A DNA stretch of 64,000 bases from Pseudomonas syringae (GCF_021605415.1 NZ_WKEQ01000014.1:62001-126000), one strand, 5' to 3'. Counted from the first letter of the stretch, positions 34,173-43,495 are shown. Numbers and translations are program-made. Notes: a model not told the origin generated them from the sequence alone.

Positions 34173-35732
34173 TCAGGTAGCGTCGCGCTTGAGCAGCACG
34201 CGGGTTACGCGGCGCTCCTCGACGGCGACGACGGTCATGTGCCAGCCCTCATGTTCCAGGCGATCGCCTCTCATCGGCAGGCGATCCAACAGGCTCATGA
34301 CCAATCCGGCCAGCGTCTGGTAATCCTCGGTCGGTTGAGCGCCGAACCCGGTGTGCTGACGGATACGGGTCAGGTTCAACGCGCCATTGACCATGAACCC
34401 GCCCTGCTCCTCAATCACGTCCGGGCCTTCGATTTCGCTGGCGTCCGGCAATTCACCGGCGATCGATTCGAGGATGTCGGTCATGGTCAGGATGCCGACG
34501 AAATCACCGAATTCGTTGACCACGAATGCGATATGGGTCGACGCGGCGCGCATCTGTTCCAGCGCATTGAGGATTGAATAGCTGTCGAGCAGGTTGACGG
34601 TCTTGCGCGCGAGGTGCTCAAGATTCGGTTCTTCACCCGCCAGATATTCCTTGAGCAACTCTTTTTTGTGCACGAAGCCCAGCGGCTCATCCACGGCACC
34701 GTTGCGAATCAGCGGCAGGCGCGAGTAGGACGAGTGCATCAACCGCGTACGAATGGCCTCCGGGCCATCCGCCAAATCGATGTGATCGACATCGGCACGC
34801 ACGGTCATCAGTGCGCGAATCGGACGTTCGGCCAGTTGCAGCACACCGCTGATCATTACCCGCTCGCGACGGTCGAACAGCTCCGCGCTCGGCGCATCAC
34901 CGTTGTCCAGCAGGTCGGAAATTTCCTCGCCGACCTCCTCCGCCGCCAGTCTGCGACCACCCAGCAGACGCATCACCGCGTGTGCCGTACGCTCACGCAT
35001 CGGTCGCAAACCCTGCATCGAGCGCTTGCGGCGGGCCCGGGCGATCTGGTTGAACACTTCGATGAGGATCGAGAATCCGATGGCCGCGTACAGATAGCCT
35101 TTAGGAATGTGGAAGCCCAAACCTTCAGCGGTCAGCGCGAAACCGATCATCATCAAGAAACCCAGACACAGCATGATCACGGTCGGGTGCGCGTTGACAA
35201 AACGGGTCAGCGGTTTGCTGGCGACGATCATCAGGCCGATGGAAATGATCACGGCGATCATCATCACCGCCAGTTCATCGACCATGCCCACGGCGGTAAT
35301 TACCGCGTCGAGGGAGAACACCGCATCGAGCACGACGATCTGCGCCACGATCGGCCAGAACAGCGCATAAGTGGTGTTGGCCGTGCGTTCGCCGACATGC
35401 CCTTCGAGGCGTTCATGCAATTCCATGGTGGCCTTGAACAACAGGAACACACCGCCGAACAGCATGATCAAGTCACGACCGGAGAAGCTCTTGTCAAACA
35501 CCTCGAACAGCGGCTGCGTGAGGGTGACCAACCACGAAATACTTGCCAACAGGCCCAAGCGCATGATCAGCGCCAGGCTAAGGCCGATGATCCGCGCGCG
35601 GTCGCGCTGTTCCGGCGGCAACTTGTCGGCGAGGATGGCGATGAACACCAGGTTGTCGATGCCCAGCACCAGTTCCAGCACAATCAATGTCGCCAGGCCC
35701 AGCCAGGCCGTGGGATCTGCTAACCATTCCAT
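34173..35732 (-). CDS. TerC-family membrane protein with CBS and CorC_HlyC domains
   Basis: A 519-residue inner-membrane protein of the YegH/YoaE type. Residues 1-240 form a TerC domain with about seven helices and the acidic motif [20 protein letters not shown], plus [20 protein letters not shown] paired CBS domain (about 305-425) contains [16 protein letters not shown] and a CorC_HlyC transporter-associated domain ends the protein ([12 protein letters not shown], then [13 protein letters not shown]). TerC proteins are linked to Mn2+ export and metal loading of secreted proteins. The CBS-CorC part suggests nucleotide regulation. The ATG has GAG eight bases before it. A 51-codon ORF precedes it (see there). 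Confidence 0.88.
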   Translation of the reverse strand: MEWLADPTAWLGLATLIVLELVLGIDNLVFIAILADKLPPEQRDRARIIGLSLALIMRLGLLASISWLVTLTQPLFEVFDKSFSGRDLIMLFGGVFLLFKATMELHERLEGHVGERTANTTYALFWPIVAQIVVLDAVFSLDAVITAVGMVDELAVMMIAVIISIGLMIVASKPLTRFVNAHPTVIMLCLGFLMMIGFALTAEGLGFHIPKGYLYAAIGFSILIEVFNQIARARRKRSMQGLRPMRERTAHAVMRLLGGRRLAAEEVGEEISDLLDNGDAPSAELFDRRERVMISGVLQLAERPIRALMTVRADVDHIDLADGPEAIRTRLMHSSYSRLPLIRNGAVDEPLGFVHKKELLKEYLAGEEPNLEHLARKTVNLLDSYSILNALEQMRAASTHIAFVVNEFGDFVGILTMTDILESIAGELPDASEIEGPDVIEEQGGFMVNGALNLTRIRQHTGFGAQPTEDYQTLAGLVMSLLDRLPMRGDRLEHEGWHMTVVAVEERRVTRVLLKRDAT

Positions 35733-35760
35733 AAAACGTCTCGATCTCTATTCAGTAGAT

Positions 35761-35916
35761 TCAGGCTGCCGGACACGGCAAAGTGCAACGCGAAAGCCCT
35801 GAGGCTGCGTTGGCAAGTTGAGTGGGTAGTCGGAAAACCGGATGTCGCGAGTGCGTCAAGACCGCGCAAAGGCGCGAGGTGAACGGATAACTGGGAGGTT
35901 CCGCGAGGGTGTTCAT
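35761..35916 (-). CDS. Leader ORF upstream of the TerC/CBS gene
   Basis: A 51-codon frame with AGGA five bases before its ATG ends 28 bases before the terC-like start. The peptide begins MNTLAEPPSYPFTSRLCAVL and ends with RCTLPCPAA, rich in Pro, Cys, Thr and Ser. Its 3' end contains the small hairpin TGCCG-TGTC-CGGCA. E. coli terC-family gene alx is known to be controlled by a structured 5' leader responding to pH and Mn2+. A translated leader here may act likewise, but I do not see the yybP-ykoY consensus. The ORF could be spurious. Confidence 0.4.
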   Translation of the reverse strand: MNTLAEPPSYPFTSRLCAVLTHSRHPVFRLPTQLANAASGLSRCTLPCPAA

Positions 35917-36126
35917 GCAAGTCCTGAAATGAAAAAAGAACCTGGAGAGTACAGGCTGTAGTGGCCAGGGCTACAGCTGCAAATCATTACAAAATCTGTA
36001 CGGTTTCATGCAATGCGGTGTCGGGACTGACCTCTCCGCAGGTAAGCCCGGCTCATACAAGGCGATTGTGAACGACCGTAGGAGCCGAGCCTGCTCGCGA
36101 AGAGCGCCAGCCACACGGCACAAAAT
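35917..36126. other. Intergenic DNA with a single REP copy
   Basis: This stretch separates the terC leader from chlD. It includes one half-REP (TAGGAGCCGAGCCTGCTCGC at about 36080-36100). An A-rich segment around 35930-35945 may belong to the terC promoter. I see nothing else. Confidence 0.5.
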
Positions 36127-36690
36127 TCAGACCTGCCACACATCATCAATATGCCGGTAATCGGCTTCGAGCACCCCCGCCAATTGCCGCGCCCGCCCTA
36201 AACGGATCGGCCCGCGCTCGATATCGATCAACAGGCCCGGACACTCCAATGCAGACAACCCTGACAGGTCCTTCAAACGCCCATCGGTAATTAACAACAA
36301 ACGCTGTTGCTCGGCCGGAAAACGCTTGCGCCGCGTCGTTAGCCATTGCGCAGCCTGGCTCAGTGCCGCCAGCAACGGCGTGCCACCACCAGCGCCCAAA
36401 CCTTCGAGCCAGACACGCAAACCGTTGGCGGCCTTCAACCCTTGAATCTGCCAGTTCGGCGTCGCACCGCTGGCCGTTAACAGCGCCAGCCGCGCTCGCT
36501 GGCGATAAGCATCGTCGAATAACTGCGCAAGCAAACCCTTGGCGTCACTCAACGCCTGATGGCGGCGCGTGGACGCCGAGGCATCGACGATCACCAGCCA
36601 CAGCTCATGGGACGAACGGGTGCGCATCTGGAACAGCAGATCGGAACGCTGGCGTGGCCGACCTTTGAGCAAAGTCCCCGGCCAGTTCAC
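36127..36690 (-). CDS. chlD: VWA-domain protein, ChlD-like subunit of cobaltochelatase system
   Basis: A 187-residue von Willebrand factor A domain protein. The MIDAS motif is LVIVDASASTRRHQ (D-x-S-x-S) and a second element is LITDGRLKDLSG. In the magnesium/cobalt chelatase family, the D subunit forms a ring with the AAA+ I subunit and drives metal insertion by the large CobN/ChlH subunit. Normal ChlD/CobT are much longer; this is a minimal VWA version found beside chlI and cobN in pseudomonads. The GTG at 36690 is 102 bases after the chlI stop, past a strong palindrome. The frame stays open back into the chlI end without an ATG, so a longer N-terminus is possible. Confidence 0.75.
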   Translation of the reverse strand: MNWPGTLLKGRPRQRSDLLFQMRTRSSHELWLVIVDASASTRRHQALSDAKGLLAQLFDDAYRQRARLALLTASGATPNWQIQGLKAANGLRVWLEGLGAGGGTPLLAALSQAAQWLTTRRKRFPAEQQRLLLITDGRLKDLSGLSALECPGLLIDIERGPIRLGRARQLAGVLEADYRHIDDVWQV

Positions 36691-36756
36691 CGAACCACTG
36701 CGCGCCGCCTGTCGTTTGCCTTGTTTACCGTTATCGAGCCGTCCGGCACGGGGTCT

Positions 36757-36792
36757 GGCATTCGCCCCCGCATCGGATCGGGGGCGAATGCC
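36757..36792. repeat. Perfect 14-bp-stem palindrome between chlI and chlD
   Basis: GGCATTCGCCCCCG (36757-36770) and CGGGGGCGAATGCC (36779-36792) pair perfectly around an 8-base loop. The right arm ends at the chlI stop codon. No T-run follows on the minus strand, so it may attenuate, process or stabilise the mRNA rather than stop transcription. Confidence 0.75.
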
Positions 36793-37805
36793 TACGGCTT
36801 TTTTGGCCAGCTCGGCACTTCGCGGCGCGCGCCGGTCGCGAGCGCGGGGGCCGGCAAATCACCCCACTGGCCCTGGCCTGTGCCGGTTTCTGGCGAGGAA
36901 GGCTGTCGCGAATGCTCGGGCGTTTGGGCCGGTGGCTGCACTGCCGATGGCGACTGTTCACGACGACGATGGCGCAGGGCAAACTCGGCCACGGCGTCGA
37001 TGTCGGCCTCTTCGATGGCCGGTGCGCCACGCCACGCCGCATGAGCCCGGGCGGCACGCAACCAAACCAGATCCGCGCGCAACCCATCGACGCCAGCAGC
37101 AAAGCAACGCTCGGTGATCAGCGCGAGCGCTGCATCATCAAGAGGAATGTCGGCAAGAATGTCGCGAGCATGGCGGCAACGTTCGCGCAGCGCCTGTTGT
37201 TGCGATTCCCACTGCGCACAAAACAGCTGCGGATCGCTGTCGAAATCCAGTCGGCGACGGATGATCTGCCCGCGCTCGGCGGGAACGGTGTGACCGCTGA
37301 GCGCGACGTTCAACCCGAAACGGTCGAGCAATTGCGGGCGCAACTCGCCCTCTTCCGGGTTCATCGTGCCAATCAGCACGAACTTCGCCGAGTGGCGGTG
37401 GGAAATGCCATCGCGCTCGACCAGATTCGTGCCGCTCGCCGCTACATCGAGCAACAGATCCACCAAATGATCGGGGAGCAAGTTGACTTCATCGACATAT
37501 AGAACCCCACCGTCAGCCTTCGCCAGCACCCCAGGGGAAAACTGTGCGCGACCGTCGCTCAGCGCCGCGTCGAGGTCGAGGGTGCCAACCAGACGTTCTT
37601 CGGTCGCCCCCAACGGCAACGTGACGAATTGACCGCTGGCGAGCAGATCCGCCAAACCACGGGCCAGCGTGGATTTGGCCATGCCGCGCGGGCCTTCAAT
37701 GAGCACGCCGCCGATCTTCGGGTCGATGGCGGTCAGGTAGAGCGCAAGTTTCAGGTCATCGGCGCCGACCACGGCGGAGAGGGGGAAATGTGGGGTGTCG
37801 GTCAT
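36792..37805 (-). CDS. chlI: AAA+ ATPase, ChlI/CobS-like chelatase subunit
   Basis: A 337-residue MoxR/ChlI-type AAA+ protein. Walker A is IEGPRGMAKSTLARGL, Walker B GGVLYVDEVNLLPDHLVD and sensor 1 is FVLIGTMNPEEGELRPQLLDRFGL. These are diagnostic of magnesium-chelatase subunit I. It would power cobalt insertion into hydrogenobyrinate diamide by CobN. The C-terminal 50 residues are Pro/Gln/Ser-rich and low in complexity. The ATG at 37805 is chosen; a TTG two codons earlier is less likely. It follows cobN in the same direction, with a REP fragment in the 78-bp gap. Confidence 0.88.
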   Translation of the reverse strand: MTDTPHFPLSAVVGADDLKLALYLTAIDPKIGGVLIEGPRGMAKSTLARGLADLLASGQFVTLPLGATEERLVGTLDLDAALSDGRAQFSPGVLAKADGGVLYVDEVNLLPDHLVDLLLDVAASGTNLVERDGISHRHSAKFVLIGTMNPEEGELRPQLLDRFGLNVALSGHTVPAERGQIIRRRLDFDSDPQLFCAQWESQQQALRERCRHARDILADIPLDDAALALITERCFAAGVDGLRADLVWLRAARAHAAWRGAPAIEEADIDAVAEFALRHRRREQSPSAVQPPAQTPEHSRQPSSPETGTGQGQWGDLPAPALATGARREVPSWPKKP

Positions 37806-37883
37806 CTTCAATTCTCAGTCATGGTCGCTTTGTCGGCTGATCGACACTGTTCGCCAGCAGGCTCGCTCCTGCAGTGCAATGCA

Positions 37884-40800
37884 TCAATCGTCTTCTTCTA
37901 TGTCCAGCAACAGATTCTCCAGCGCCTCGCGATACTCGCCCGGTTCCTGCCACATCCCGCGCTGCTGCGCTTCGAGCATTCGCTCGGTCATATCGCGCAG
38001 CGCATGCGGATTATGCTCACGAACAAAATCCCGAGTCGCCGGATCGAGCAAATAAGCATCGGCCAGCAATGCGTACTGGTGATCGTCGATTAACTGCGTG
38101 GTCGCGTCGAAAGCAAACAGATTGTCCACTGTCGCCGCTAGTTCAAACGCGCCTTTATAGCCGTGACGCTTGACCCCGTCGATCCACTTCGGATTCGCCG
38201 CCCGAGAACGAATCACCCGGTTCAATTCTTCCTTCAGCGTACGGATCTTCGGCAGATCCGGCTGACTGTGATCGCCGTGGTAGCTCGCCGCCCCCTCGCC
38301 GCGCAGGGTTTCAACCGCCGCGAGCATGCCACCCTGGAATTGGTAATAGTCGTTGGAATCGAGCAAATCATGCTCGCGATTGTCCTGATTTTGCAGCACC
38401 GCTTGCACCTGGCTCAGGCGTTGAACGAACTGTTCACGAGCGGCGGTGCCTTCGTCGGCGCCGCCATACGCATAGGCGCCCCAGTTCAGGTAGACCTCGG
38501 CGAGATCCTCGCGGCTCTGCCACAAACGTCCGTCGATAGCGCCTTGCACACCGGCCCCATAAGCGCCGGGCTTGGCACCGAAGATGCGCCAACCGGCCTG
38601 ACGTTTGGCCGTGTCCGAGTCGAGTCCCGACTTCACCAATGCTTCGCGCTCGGCACGTACTTTGGCCGCCAGCGGGTTGAGGTCATCCGGCTCATCCAGC
38701 AGCGCCACGGCCTGCACGGCGGCGTCGAACAACCGGATCAGATTGGCGAAGGCATCGCGAAAAAAACCGGACACCCGCAACGTGACGTCCACGCGCGGGC
38801 GATCCAGCAGGCTTAGCGGCAGAATCTCGAAGTCATCGACACGCTGACTGCCCGTTGCCCACACCGGACGCACCCCCATCAGCGCCATGGCTTGGGCGAT
38901 GTCATCACCGCCGGTGCGCATGGTCGCTGTGCCCCACACGGACAAACCGAGCTGACGCAAATGGTCGCCGTGATCCTGTAAATGCCGCTCAAGAATCAGG
39001 TTTGCTGACTGAAAACCGATGCGCCAGGCGGTGGTGGTCGGCAGGTTACGCACGTCCACGGAATAGAAATTGCGCCCGGTGGGCAGCACATCAAGACGTC
39101 CGCGACTCGGTGCGCCGCTGGGCCCGGCCGGTACGAAGCGACCGCTCAAGGCATCGAGCAAACCGCGCATTTCTGCCGGGCCGCAGGCGTCCAGGCGTGG
39201 TGCGACGACGTCACGCAGGCTTTCAATAATGGCGCGCACATCAGCCCAACCCGATTCCTGTAGGAGCGAGCCTGCTCGCGAAAGCGGTGTGTCAGATGAA
39301 TGGCTGTCGACTGACACTGCGCCTTCGCGAGCAGGCTCGCTCCTAAAGGGGACATGCAGGGTTTGGGTGATTAATTGTGTGGCGAACAGTTCCAGGCGTT
39401 CGCGGGTATCGCCGGCGGTGCGCCAGACTTCGTCGCTGACCGACTGCAACGGCGCCGGGCGCGACCCGACCCAGGGTTCTGCCAACGTACAGTCCAGCGG
39501 ATCAAAGCCCAGTTCAAACGCCTTGGCCAATGCCCGCAACAGGCTTGATTGCGCGCCTTTGCCATCACCGCGAGGAATGCGCAGCAACGCCAGCAAGGTG
39601 TCGATGCGCAAACGCCCGACCGGCGATTCACCAAAAATGTGCAGGCCATCGCGAATCTGCGACTCCTTCAAATCGCACAGATAAGTGTCCAGACGCGGCA
39701 GCCAGATCGCCGCGTCGGCATCACTGTTCAAAGCGGCGTCGAGCTGCAATTCGCGGTCGATCTGCGTGTCGCGCACCAGTTGCAGGATGTCGCGCTGCAA
39801 TTCGCGGGCACGGCGCGGATCGAGCAGTTGTGCTTCGTAATATTCGTCCGCCAACAGTTCAAGGTTGCGCAGTGGCCCGTAGGTTTCGGCACGGGTCAGC
39901 GGCGGCATCAAGTGATCGATGATCACCGCTTGGGTGCGGCGCTTGGCCTGGGCGCCCTCACCCGGGTCGTTGACGATAAACGGATAGATGTTCGGCAGCG
40001 GCCCGAGCAGCGCGTCCGGCCAGCAGTTTTCCGAGAGCCCGACGCCTTTGCCCGGCAGCCATTCGAGGTTGCCGTGCTTGCCGACGTGGATCACGCCGTG
40101 GGCGCCAAAGGTGTTGCGCAACCAGAAATAAAACGCCAGGTAAGCGTGAGGCGGCACCAGATCCGGGTCGTGATAGACCGCGCTCGGATCGACCTGATAT
40201 CCCCGCGCCGGCTGGATGCCGACGAAGGTCAGACCGAAACGCAGACCGGCGATCATCATCCGCCCTTCGCGGCACATCGGATCGTTATGCGGTTCGCCCC
40301 AGCGCTCGGTCACCGCCGAACGATTGGCTTCGGGCAAGGCGTTGAACATCGCCAGGTATTCATCCATCGCCAGGCTTTGCGCGCACGGACGCTGATCAAT
40401 CGTGTCGAGATCATTGCTGACCCCACCGAGCAATTGCTGAATGAGCGCGGTGCCGCTGTCCGGCAATTGCGAGGGTAGTGGATAGCCTTCGTCATGCAGC
40501 GCACGCAGGATATTCAGTGCCGCCGCCGGGGTGTCGAGGCCCACACCGTTGCCGATGCGTCCGTCCCGGGTCGGGTAGTTGGCGAGGATCAGCGCGATGC
40601 GTTTTTCGGCGTTCGGCACGCGTGCCAATTCAACCCAGCGTCGAGCGAGTTCGGCGACGAAATCCATGCGCTCTGGCGCTGCCCGATAGCACACCACATC
40701 GGATTGACTGCGCTCGCTGCGCCAGGCCAGATCCTTGAAGCTGATTGGCCGACTGATGATGCGCCCGTCCAGCTCGGGCAAGGCAATGTGCATTGCCAGA

Positions 40801-41732
40801 TCCCGAGGGCCAAGACCTTGATCGCTGGCGCGCCAGCCGGGTTCGTTGTCTTGGGCGCAGATCGCCTGAATCACCGGAATGTTGCGCCGGAACGGCCGCA
40901 GGTGTGGCGCTTCCGGGCTGGATTGCGCGAAACCGGTGGTATTGAGAATGACACCGGCCTCGACCTCATCCAGCCAATCCTCAACCACGGTCAGGCAGCC
41001 GGATTCCTTCAGACTGGCAACGGCAATCGGCAGCGGATTGAGCCCCGCCGCTTGCAGACGCTGGCAGAACACATCGATGAACGCCGTGTTCGCCGCCTGC
41101 AAATGCGAGCGATAAAACAACACCGCCGCGACCGGTTGACCGGGCAACCATTCGGCTTGCCAGTCGCTCAGTGCGGCGGTGTTTTGGTCTGGGTGGTAAA
41201 TCGCCGTGCGCGGCAGCGTTTGCGGTTCGGCCCACGCGTAGTCACGGGCCAGCCAGCGGTTGGCCAGGCAATGGAAAAAGTCCAGCGCGTTGCCCATGCC
41301 GCCCTGCCGCAGAAACTGCCAAAGACGGTCGCGGTCGTCGGCCGTGACGGTGCTCAGGTCGCTGAGTTCCGGATCGGGACGGTCGTCGCCCGGCACCAGA
41401 ATCACTTGCACACCGCGCTCGGACAGCTCGACCAGACGCTCGACACCGTAACGCCAATAGGCAATGCCGCCGTGCAGCGAGATCAGAATCACCTTGGCGT
41501 GGCGCAGTACTTCGTCGACATACAGGTCGACCGAAGCATGGTTCTGCACCTGCATCGGATTGGCCAGACGAAAACTCGGGTAGTCGTCGGGCAACTGCTG
41601 CGCCGCTTCGGCGAGCAGCGCGAGGCTGGAATCGCCGCTGCACAGGATCACCAGCTCGGCAGGGGTTTGCCCAAGGTCGGCAATGTTGTCATCCGACACG
41701 AAACCGCCGGGCTGAGTCCTGAGCAGGTGCAT
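37884..41732 (-). CDS. cobN: Cobaltochelatase large subunit CobN
   Basis: A 1282-residue CobN/BchH-type protein that binds hydrogenobyrinic acid a,c-diamide and cobalt in aerobic cobalamin synthesis. Signature segments include GVIHVGKHGNLEWLPGKGVGLSENCWPD, GNGVGLDTPAAALNILRAL, IFGAKPGAYGAGVQGAIDGRLWQ and the C-terminal SRAANPKWIDGVKRHGYKGAFELAATVDNLFAFDATT. It begins three bases after the cobW stop and so is translated in the same unit. Oddly, residues about 796-825 are encoded by a complete REPIN in frame (39259-39346), giving RSEPAREGAVSVDSHSSDTP (continuing LSRAGSLLQ). The frame is otherwise intact, so the protein is probably still functional. Confidence 0.95.
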   Translation of the reverse strand: MHLLRTQPGGFVSDDNIADLGQTPAELVILCSGDSSLALLAEAAQQLPDDYPSFRLANPMQVQNHASVDLYVDEVLRHAKVILISLHGGIAYWRYGVERLVELSERGVQVILVPGDDRPDPELSDLSTVTADDRDRLWQFLRQGGMGNALDFFHCLANRWLARDYAWAEPQTLPRTAIYHPDQNTAALSDWQAEWLPGQPVAAVLFYRSHLQAANTAFIDVFCQRLQAAGLNPLPIAVASLKESGCLTVVEDWLDEVEAGVILNTTGFAQSSPEAPHLRPFRRNIPVIQAICAQDNEPGWRASDQGLGPRDLAMHIALPELDGRIISRPISFKDLAWRSERSQSDVVCYRAAPERMDFVAELARRWVELARVPNAEKRIALILANYPTRDGRIGNGVGLDTPAAALNILRALHDEGYPLPSQLPDSGTALIQQLLGGVSNDLDTIDQRPCAQSLAMDEYLAMFNALPEANRSAVTERWGEPHNDPMCREGRMMIAGLRFGLTFVGIQPARGYQVDPSAVYHDPDLVPPHAYLAFYFWLRNTFGAHGVIHVGKHGNLEWLPGKGVGLSENCWPDALLGPLPNIYPFIVNDPGEGAQAKRRTQAVIIDHLMPPLTRAETYGPLRNLELLADEYYEAQLLDPRRARELQRDILQLVRDTQIDRELQLDAALNSDADAAIWLPRLDTYLCDLKESQIRDGLHIFGESPVGRLRIDTLLALLRIPRGDGKGAQSSLLRALAKAFELGFDPLDCTLAEPWVGSRPAPLQSVSDEVWRTAGDTRERLELFATQLITQTLHVPFRSEPAREGAVSVDSHSSDTPLSRAGSLLQESGWADVRAIIESLRDVVAPRLDACGPAEMRGLLDALSGRFVPAGPSGAPSRGRLDVLPTGRNFYSVDVRNLPTTTAWRIGFQSANLILERHLQDHGDHLRQLGLSVWGTATMRTGGDDIAQAMALMGVRPVWATGSQRVDDFEILPLSLLDRPRVDVTLRVSGFFRDAFANLIRLFDAAVQAVALLDEPDDLNPLAAKVRAEREALVKSGLDSDTAKRQAGWRIFGAKPGAYGAGVQGAIDGRLWQSREDLAEVYLNWGAYAYGGADEGTAAREQFVQRLSQVQAVLQNQDNREHDLLDSNDYYQFQGGMLAAVETLRGEGAASYHGDHSQPDLPKIRTLKEELNRVIRSRAANPKWIDGVKRHGYKGAFELAATVDNLFAFDATTQLIDDHQYALLADAYLLDPATRDFVREHNPHALRDMTERMLEAQQRGMWQEPGEYREALENLLLDIEEDD
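39259..39346. repeat. REPIN inside the cobN coding sequence
   Basis: TGTAGGAGCGAGCCTGCTCG (then CGAA) and TTCGCGAGCAGGCTCGCTCC (then TA) are inverted arms about 40 bases apart. They match the intergenic REPIN at 16104-16190. It is translated as part of CobN without a stop codon. Confidence 0.9.
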
Positions 41733-41735
41733 GGG

Positions 41736-42809
41736 TTACACGCTGAGCGCGGCGCGCAATTGCGCTTCGAGCTGCGCGGCGTCGAGTGCCTGGCCGATCA
41801 ACACCAGACGCGTGATGCGCGCCTCATCGGCGCCCCACTGACGGTCGAAGTGCTTGTCGAAACGCGTGCCCACACCCTGGATCAACAGGCGCATTGGCTT
41901 GTTGGGGATCGCCACGAAACCCTTGACGCGCAGGATGCCGTGCTTGACCACCAGTTGCGTCAGTGCGTCGAGCAGCAAGCTTTCGTCGGCTTGCGGCAGC
42001 TCGATGGAGATTGAATCGAAGGCGTCGTGATCGTGATCATCGTGGTCGTCACCCTCTTCACCGTGGTGGTGATCGTGGTGACTGTGGCGGCTGTCGATGT
42101 GCTCTTCAGAGCCGGCGCCGAGGCCGATCAAAACGTCCAGCGGCACGCGACCGTTGCTCGCTTCGATGATTTTCACCGCTGGCGGCAGCTCTTCGGCGAC
42201 TTCCAGGCGTACGCGGGCGAGGTCTTCAGGGCGGGTCTGGTCGGCCTTGTTGAGGATCACCAGGTCGGCGCTGGCCAGTTGGTCGGCGAACAGCTCGTGC
42301 AGCGGCGACTCGTGATCCAGGTTCGGATCGAGTTTGCGCTGGGCATCGACCTGATCCGGAAATGCGGCAAACGTGCCGGCGGCCACGGCCGGGCTGTCGA
42401 CCACGGTGATTACCGCGTCGACGGTGCAGGCGCTGCGGATTTCCGGCCACTGGAAGGCTTGTACCAGCGGTTTCGGCAGGGCCAGGCCCGAAGTTTCGAT
42501 GAGGATGTGGTCGAGGTCGCCACGACGGGCGACCAGCTCACGCATCACCGGGAAGAATTCTTCCTGAACCGTGCAGCACAGGCAGCCGTTGGCCAGTTCG
42601 TAGACGCGGCCGGTGGCTTCTTCTTCGGTGCAACCGATGGTGCATTGCTTGAGGATTTCCCCGTCAATGCCCAGCTCGCCGAACTCGTTGACGATCACGG
42701 CGATGCGCCGACCTTGCGCGTTGTCGAGCATGTGGCGCAGCAACGTGGTTTTGCCCGAGCCGAGGAAACCGGTGACGATTGTGACGGGGAGTTTGGCCAG
42801 TGTTTTCAT
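41736..42809 (-). CDS. cobW: CobW-family metal-handling GTPase
   Basis: A 357-residue G3E GTPase. Walker A is [16 protein letters not shown], the metal-binding CxCC is GCLCCTVQEEF, Walker B is ILIETSGLALPKPLVQAF and the guanine-specificity motif is LNKADQTRPED. A histidine/aspartate-rich segment at about residues 220-255 (HSHHDHHHGEEGDDHDDHDH) is a likely metal store. The C-terminal CobW_C domain starts near GILRVKGFVAI. CobW is thought to deliver cobalt for corrin synthesis. It is the first gene of the riboswitch-controlled cobW-cobN-chlI-chlD operon. Its ribosome site AAGGG can pair with an upstream ATGCCC (42833-42838 with 42813-42818). Confidence 0.95.
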   Translation of the reverse strand: MKTLAKLPVTIVTGFLGSGKTTLLRHMLDNAQGRRIAVIVNEFGELGIDGEILKQCTIGCTEEEATGRVYELANGCLCCTVQEEFFPVMRELVARRGDLDHILIETSGLALPKPLVQAFQWPEIRSACTVDAVITVVDSPAVAAGTFAAFPDQVDAQRKLDPNLDHESPLHELFADQLASADLVILNKADQTRPEDLARVRLEVAEELPPAVKIIEASNGRVPLDVLIGLGAGSEEHIDSRHSHHDHHHGEEGDDHDDHDHDAFDSISIELPQADESLLLDALTQLVVKHGILRVKGFVAIPNKPMRLLIQGVGTRFDKHFDRQWGADEARITRLVLIGQALDAAQLEAQLRAALSV

Positions 42810-42812
42810 CGG

Positions 42813-42838
42813 ATGCCCTTTGGCAAGGTGGCGGGCAT
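42813..42838 (-). promoter_or_regulatory. Hairpin sequestering the cobW ribosome-binding site
   Basis: On the minus strand ATGCCC (42838-42833) can pair with GGGCAT (42818-42813) around a 14-base loop. This covers part of the AAGGG that precedes the cobW ATG. It lies downstream of the cobalamin aptamer and is a candidate expression platform. Confidence 0.45.
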
Positions 42839-42919
42839 ACGGGACGAGGGCGCAACGTGAGGACGTGCGCGAGTGTTCGCCACCGGATCACCCCGCCCGG
42901 TTGTAGTGAGAATCTGTGT

Positions 42920-43102
42920 CGAGGCAGGTCTCCTGGCTGACGGTGTTCAGGCGCTGGGCCTGGCATTCGCTGCGCCTTCCCGCGCACTCCTTGCGGAGCG
43001 TTGCAGTGGCGTGGCAACGAACATCACCGTTCACAGTTGCGGGGGCAGCCGCGGCATTGACCGCGTTCCCTTCTTAGCTTCGGCAAATGCCGAAGAACCT
43101 CG
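42920..43102 (-). promoter_or_regulatory. Cobalamin riboswitch upstream of cobW
   Basis: Read on the minus strand, the element shows the cobalamin aptamer landmarks in order: GGTTCTTCGG, then GCTAAGAAGGGAACGCGGT, GCTGCCCCCGCAACTGT, GCCACTG at 43010-43004, GGGAAGGCGCAGCGAATG, and the closing AGCCAGGAGACCTGCC. It lies about 110 bases before cobW. B12 binding should repress the cobW-cobN-chlI-chlD operon. Confidence 0.93.
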
Positions 43103-43152
43103 AAAGCGCAAGGCTACGCATCGTGTGGGGGCGGGTCAATCTCCCCGACACC

Positions 43153-43187
43153 ATCATCGTTCCCACGCTCTGCGTGGGAACGATGAT
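43153..43187. repeat. Perfect palindrome between the two cobalamin riboswitches
   Basis: ATCATCGTTCCCACGC (43153-43168) and GCGTGGGAACGATGAT (43172-43187) pair perfectly around TCT. The same repeat type occurs at 29491-29575. It lies where both divergent promoters should be. Confidence 0.8.
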
Positions 43188-43240
43188 TGGGGAAGTCGGA
43201 TTGCATTAATCCATGGGTCATGATCTCCTACACGCCTTGT

Positions 43241-43432
43241 TACGGGTGCCCTTCACAGGGTGAAACGGGAAACCGGTGAATCATGTGCTTTACTCTAAGC
43301 CCATGTCAGTCCGGTGCTGCCCCCGCAACGGTAAGCGAGCGAAGCGTCAAAACCACTGTGCCTATGGCATGGGAAGGTGACGCTTGCAGGTCGGCCAGAC
43401 GCCAACCCCTCGTGAGCCCGGAGACCGGCCCG
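43241..43432 (+). promoter_or_regulatory. Cobalamin riboswitch upstream of cbtB
   Basis: On the plus strand TACGGGTGCCCTTCACAGGG opens the element. It continues with AAACGGGAAACCGGTGAATC, GGTGCTGCCCCCGCAACGGT, CCACTGTGCC, ATGGGAAGGTGACGC and the closing GAGCCCGGAGACCGGCC. All main landmarks of the cobalamin aptamer are present. It controls the cbtB-cbtA-cobE-cobM group. Confidence 0.93.
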
Positions 43433-43495
43433 CAACACACAGCGCGCATTCTTTGCCGCTGAACACAACAAACCCGCGGTGGGCGGGCGCTGTTC

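Noticed and set aside
35733..36000. yybP-ykoY (Mn2+) riboswitch before the TerC gene
   Set aside because: The gene family suggested it, but I could not find the conserved core of that riboswitch; only a leader ORF and small hairpins are visible.
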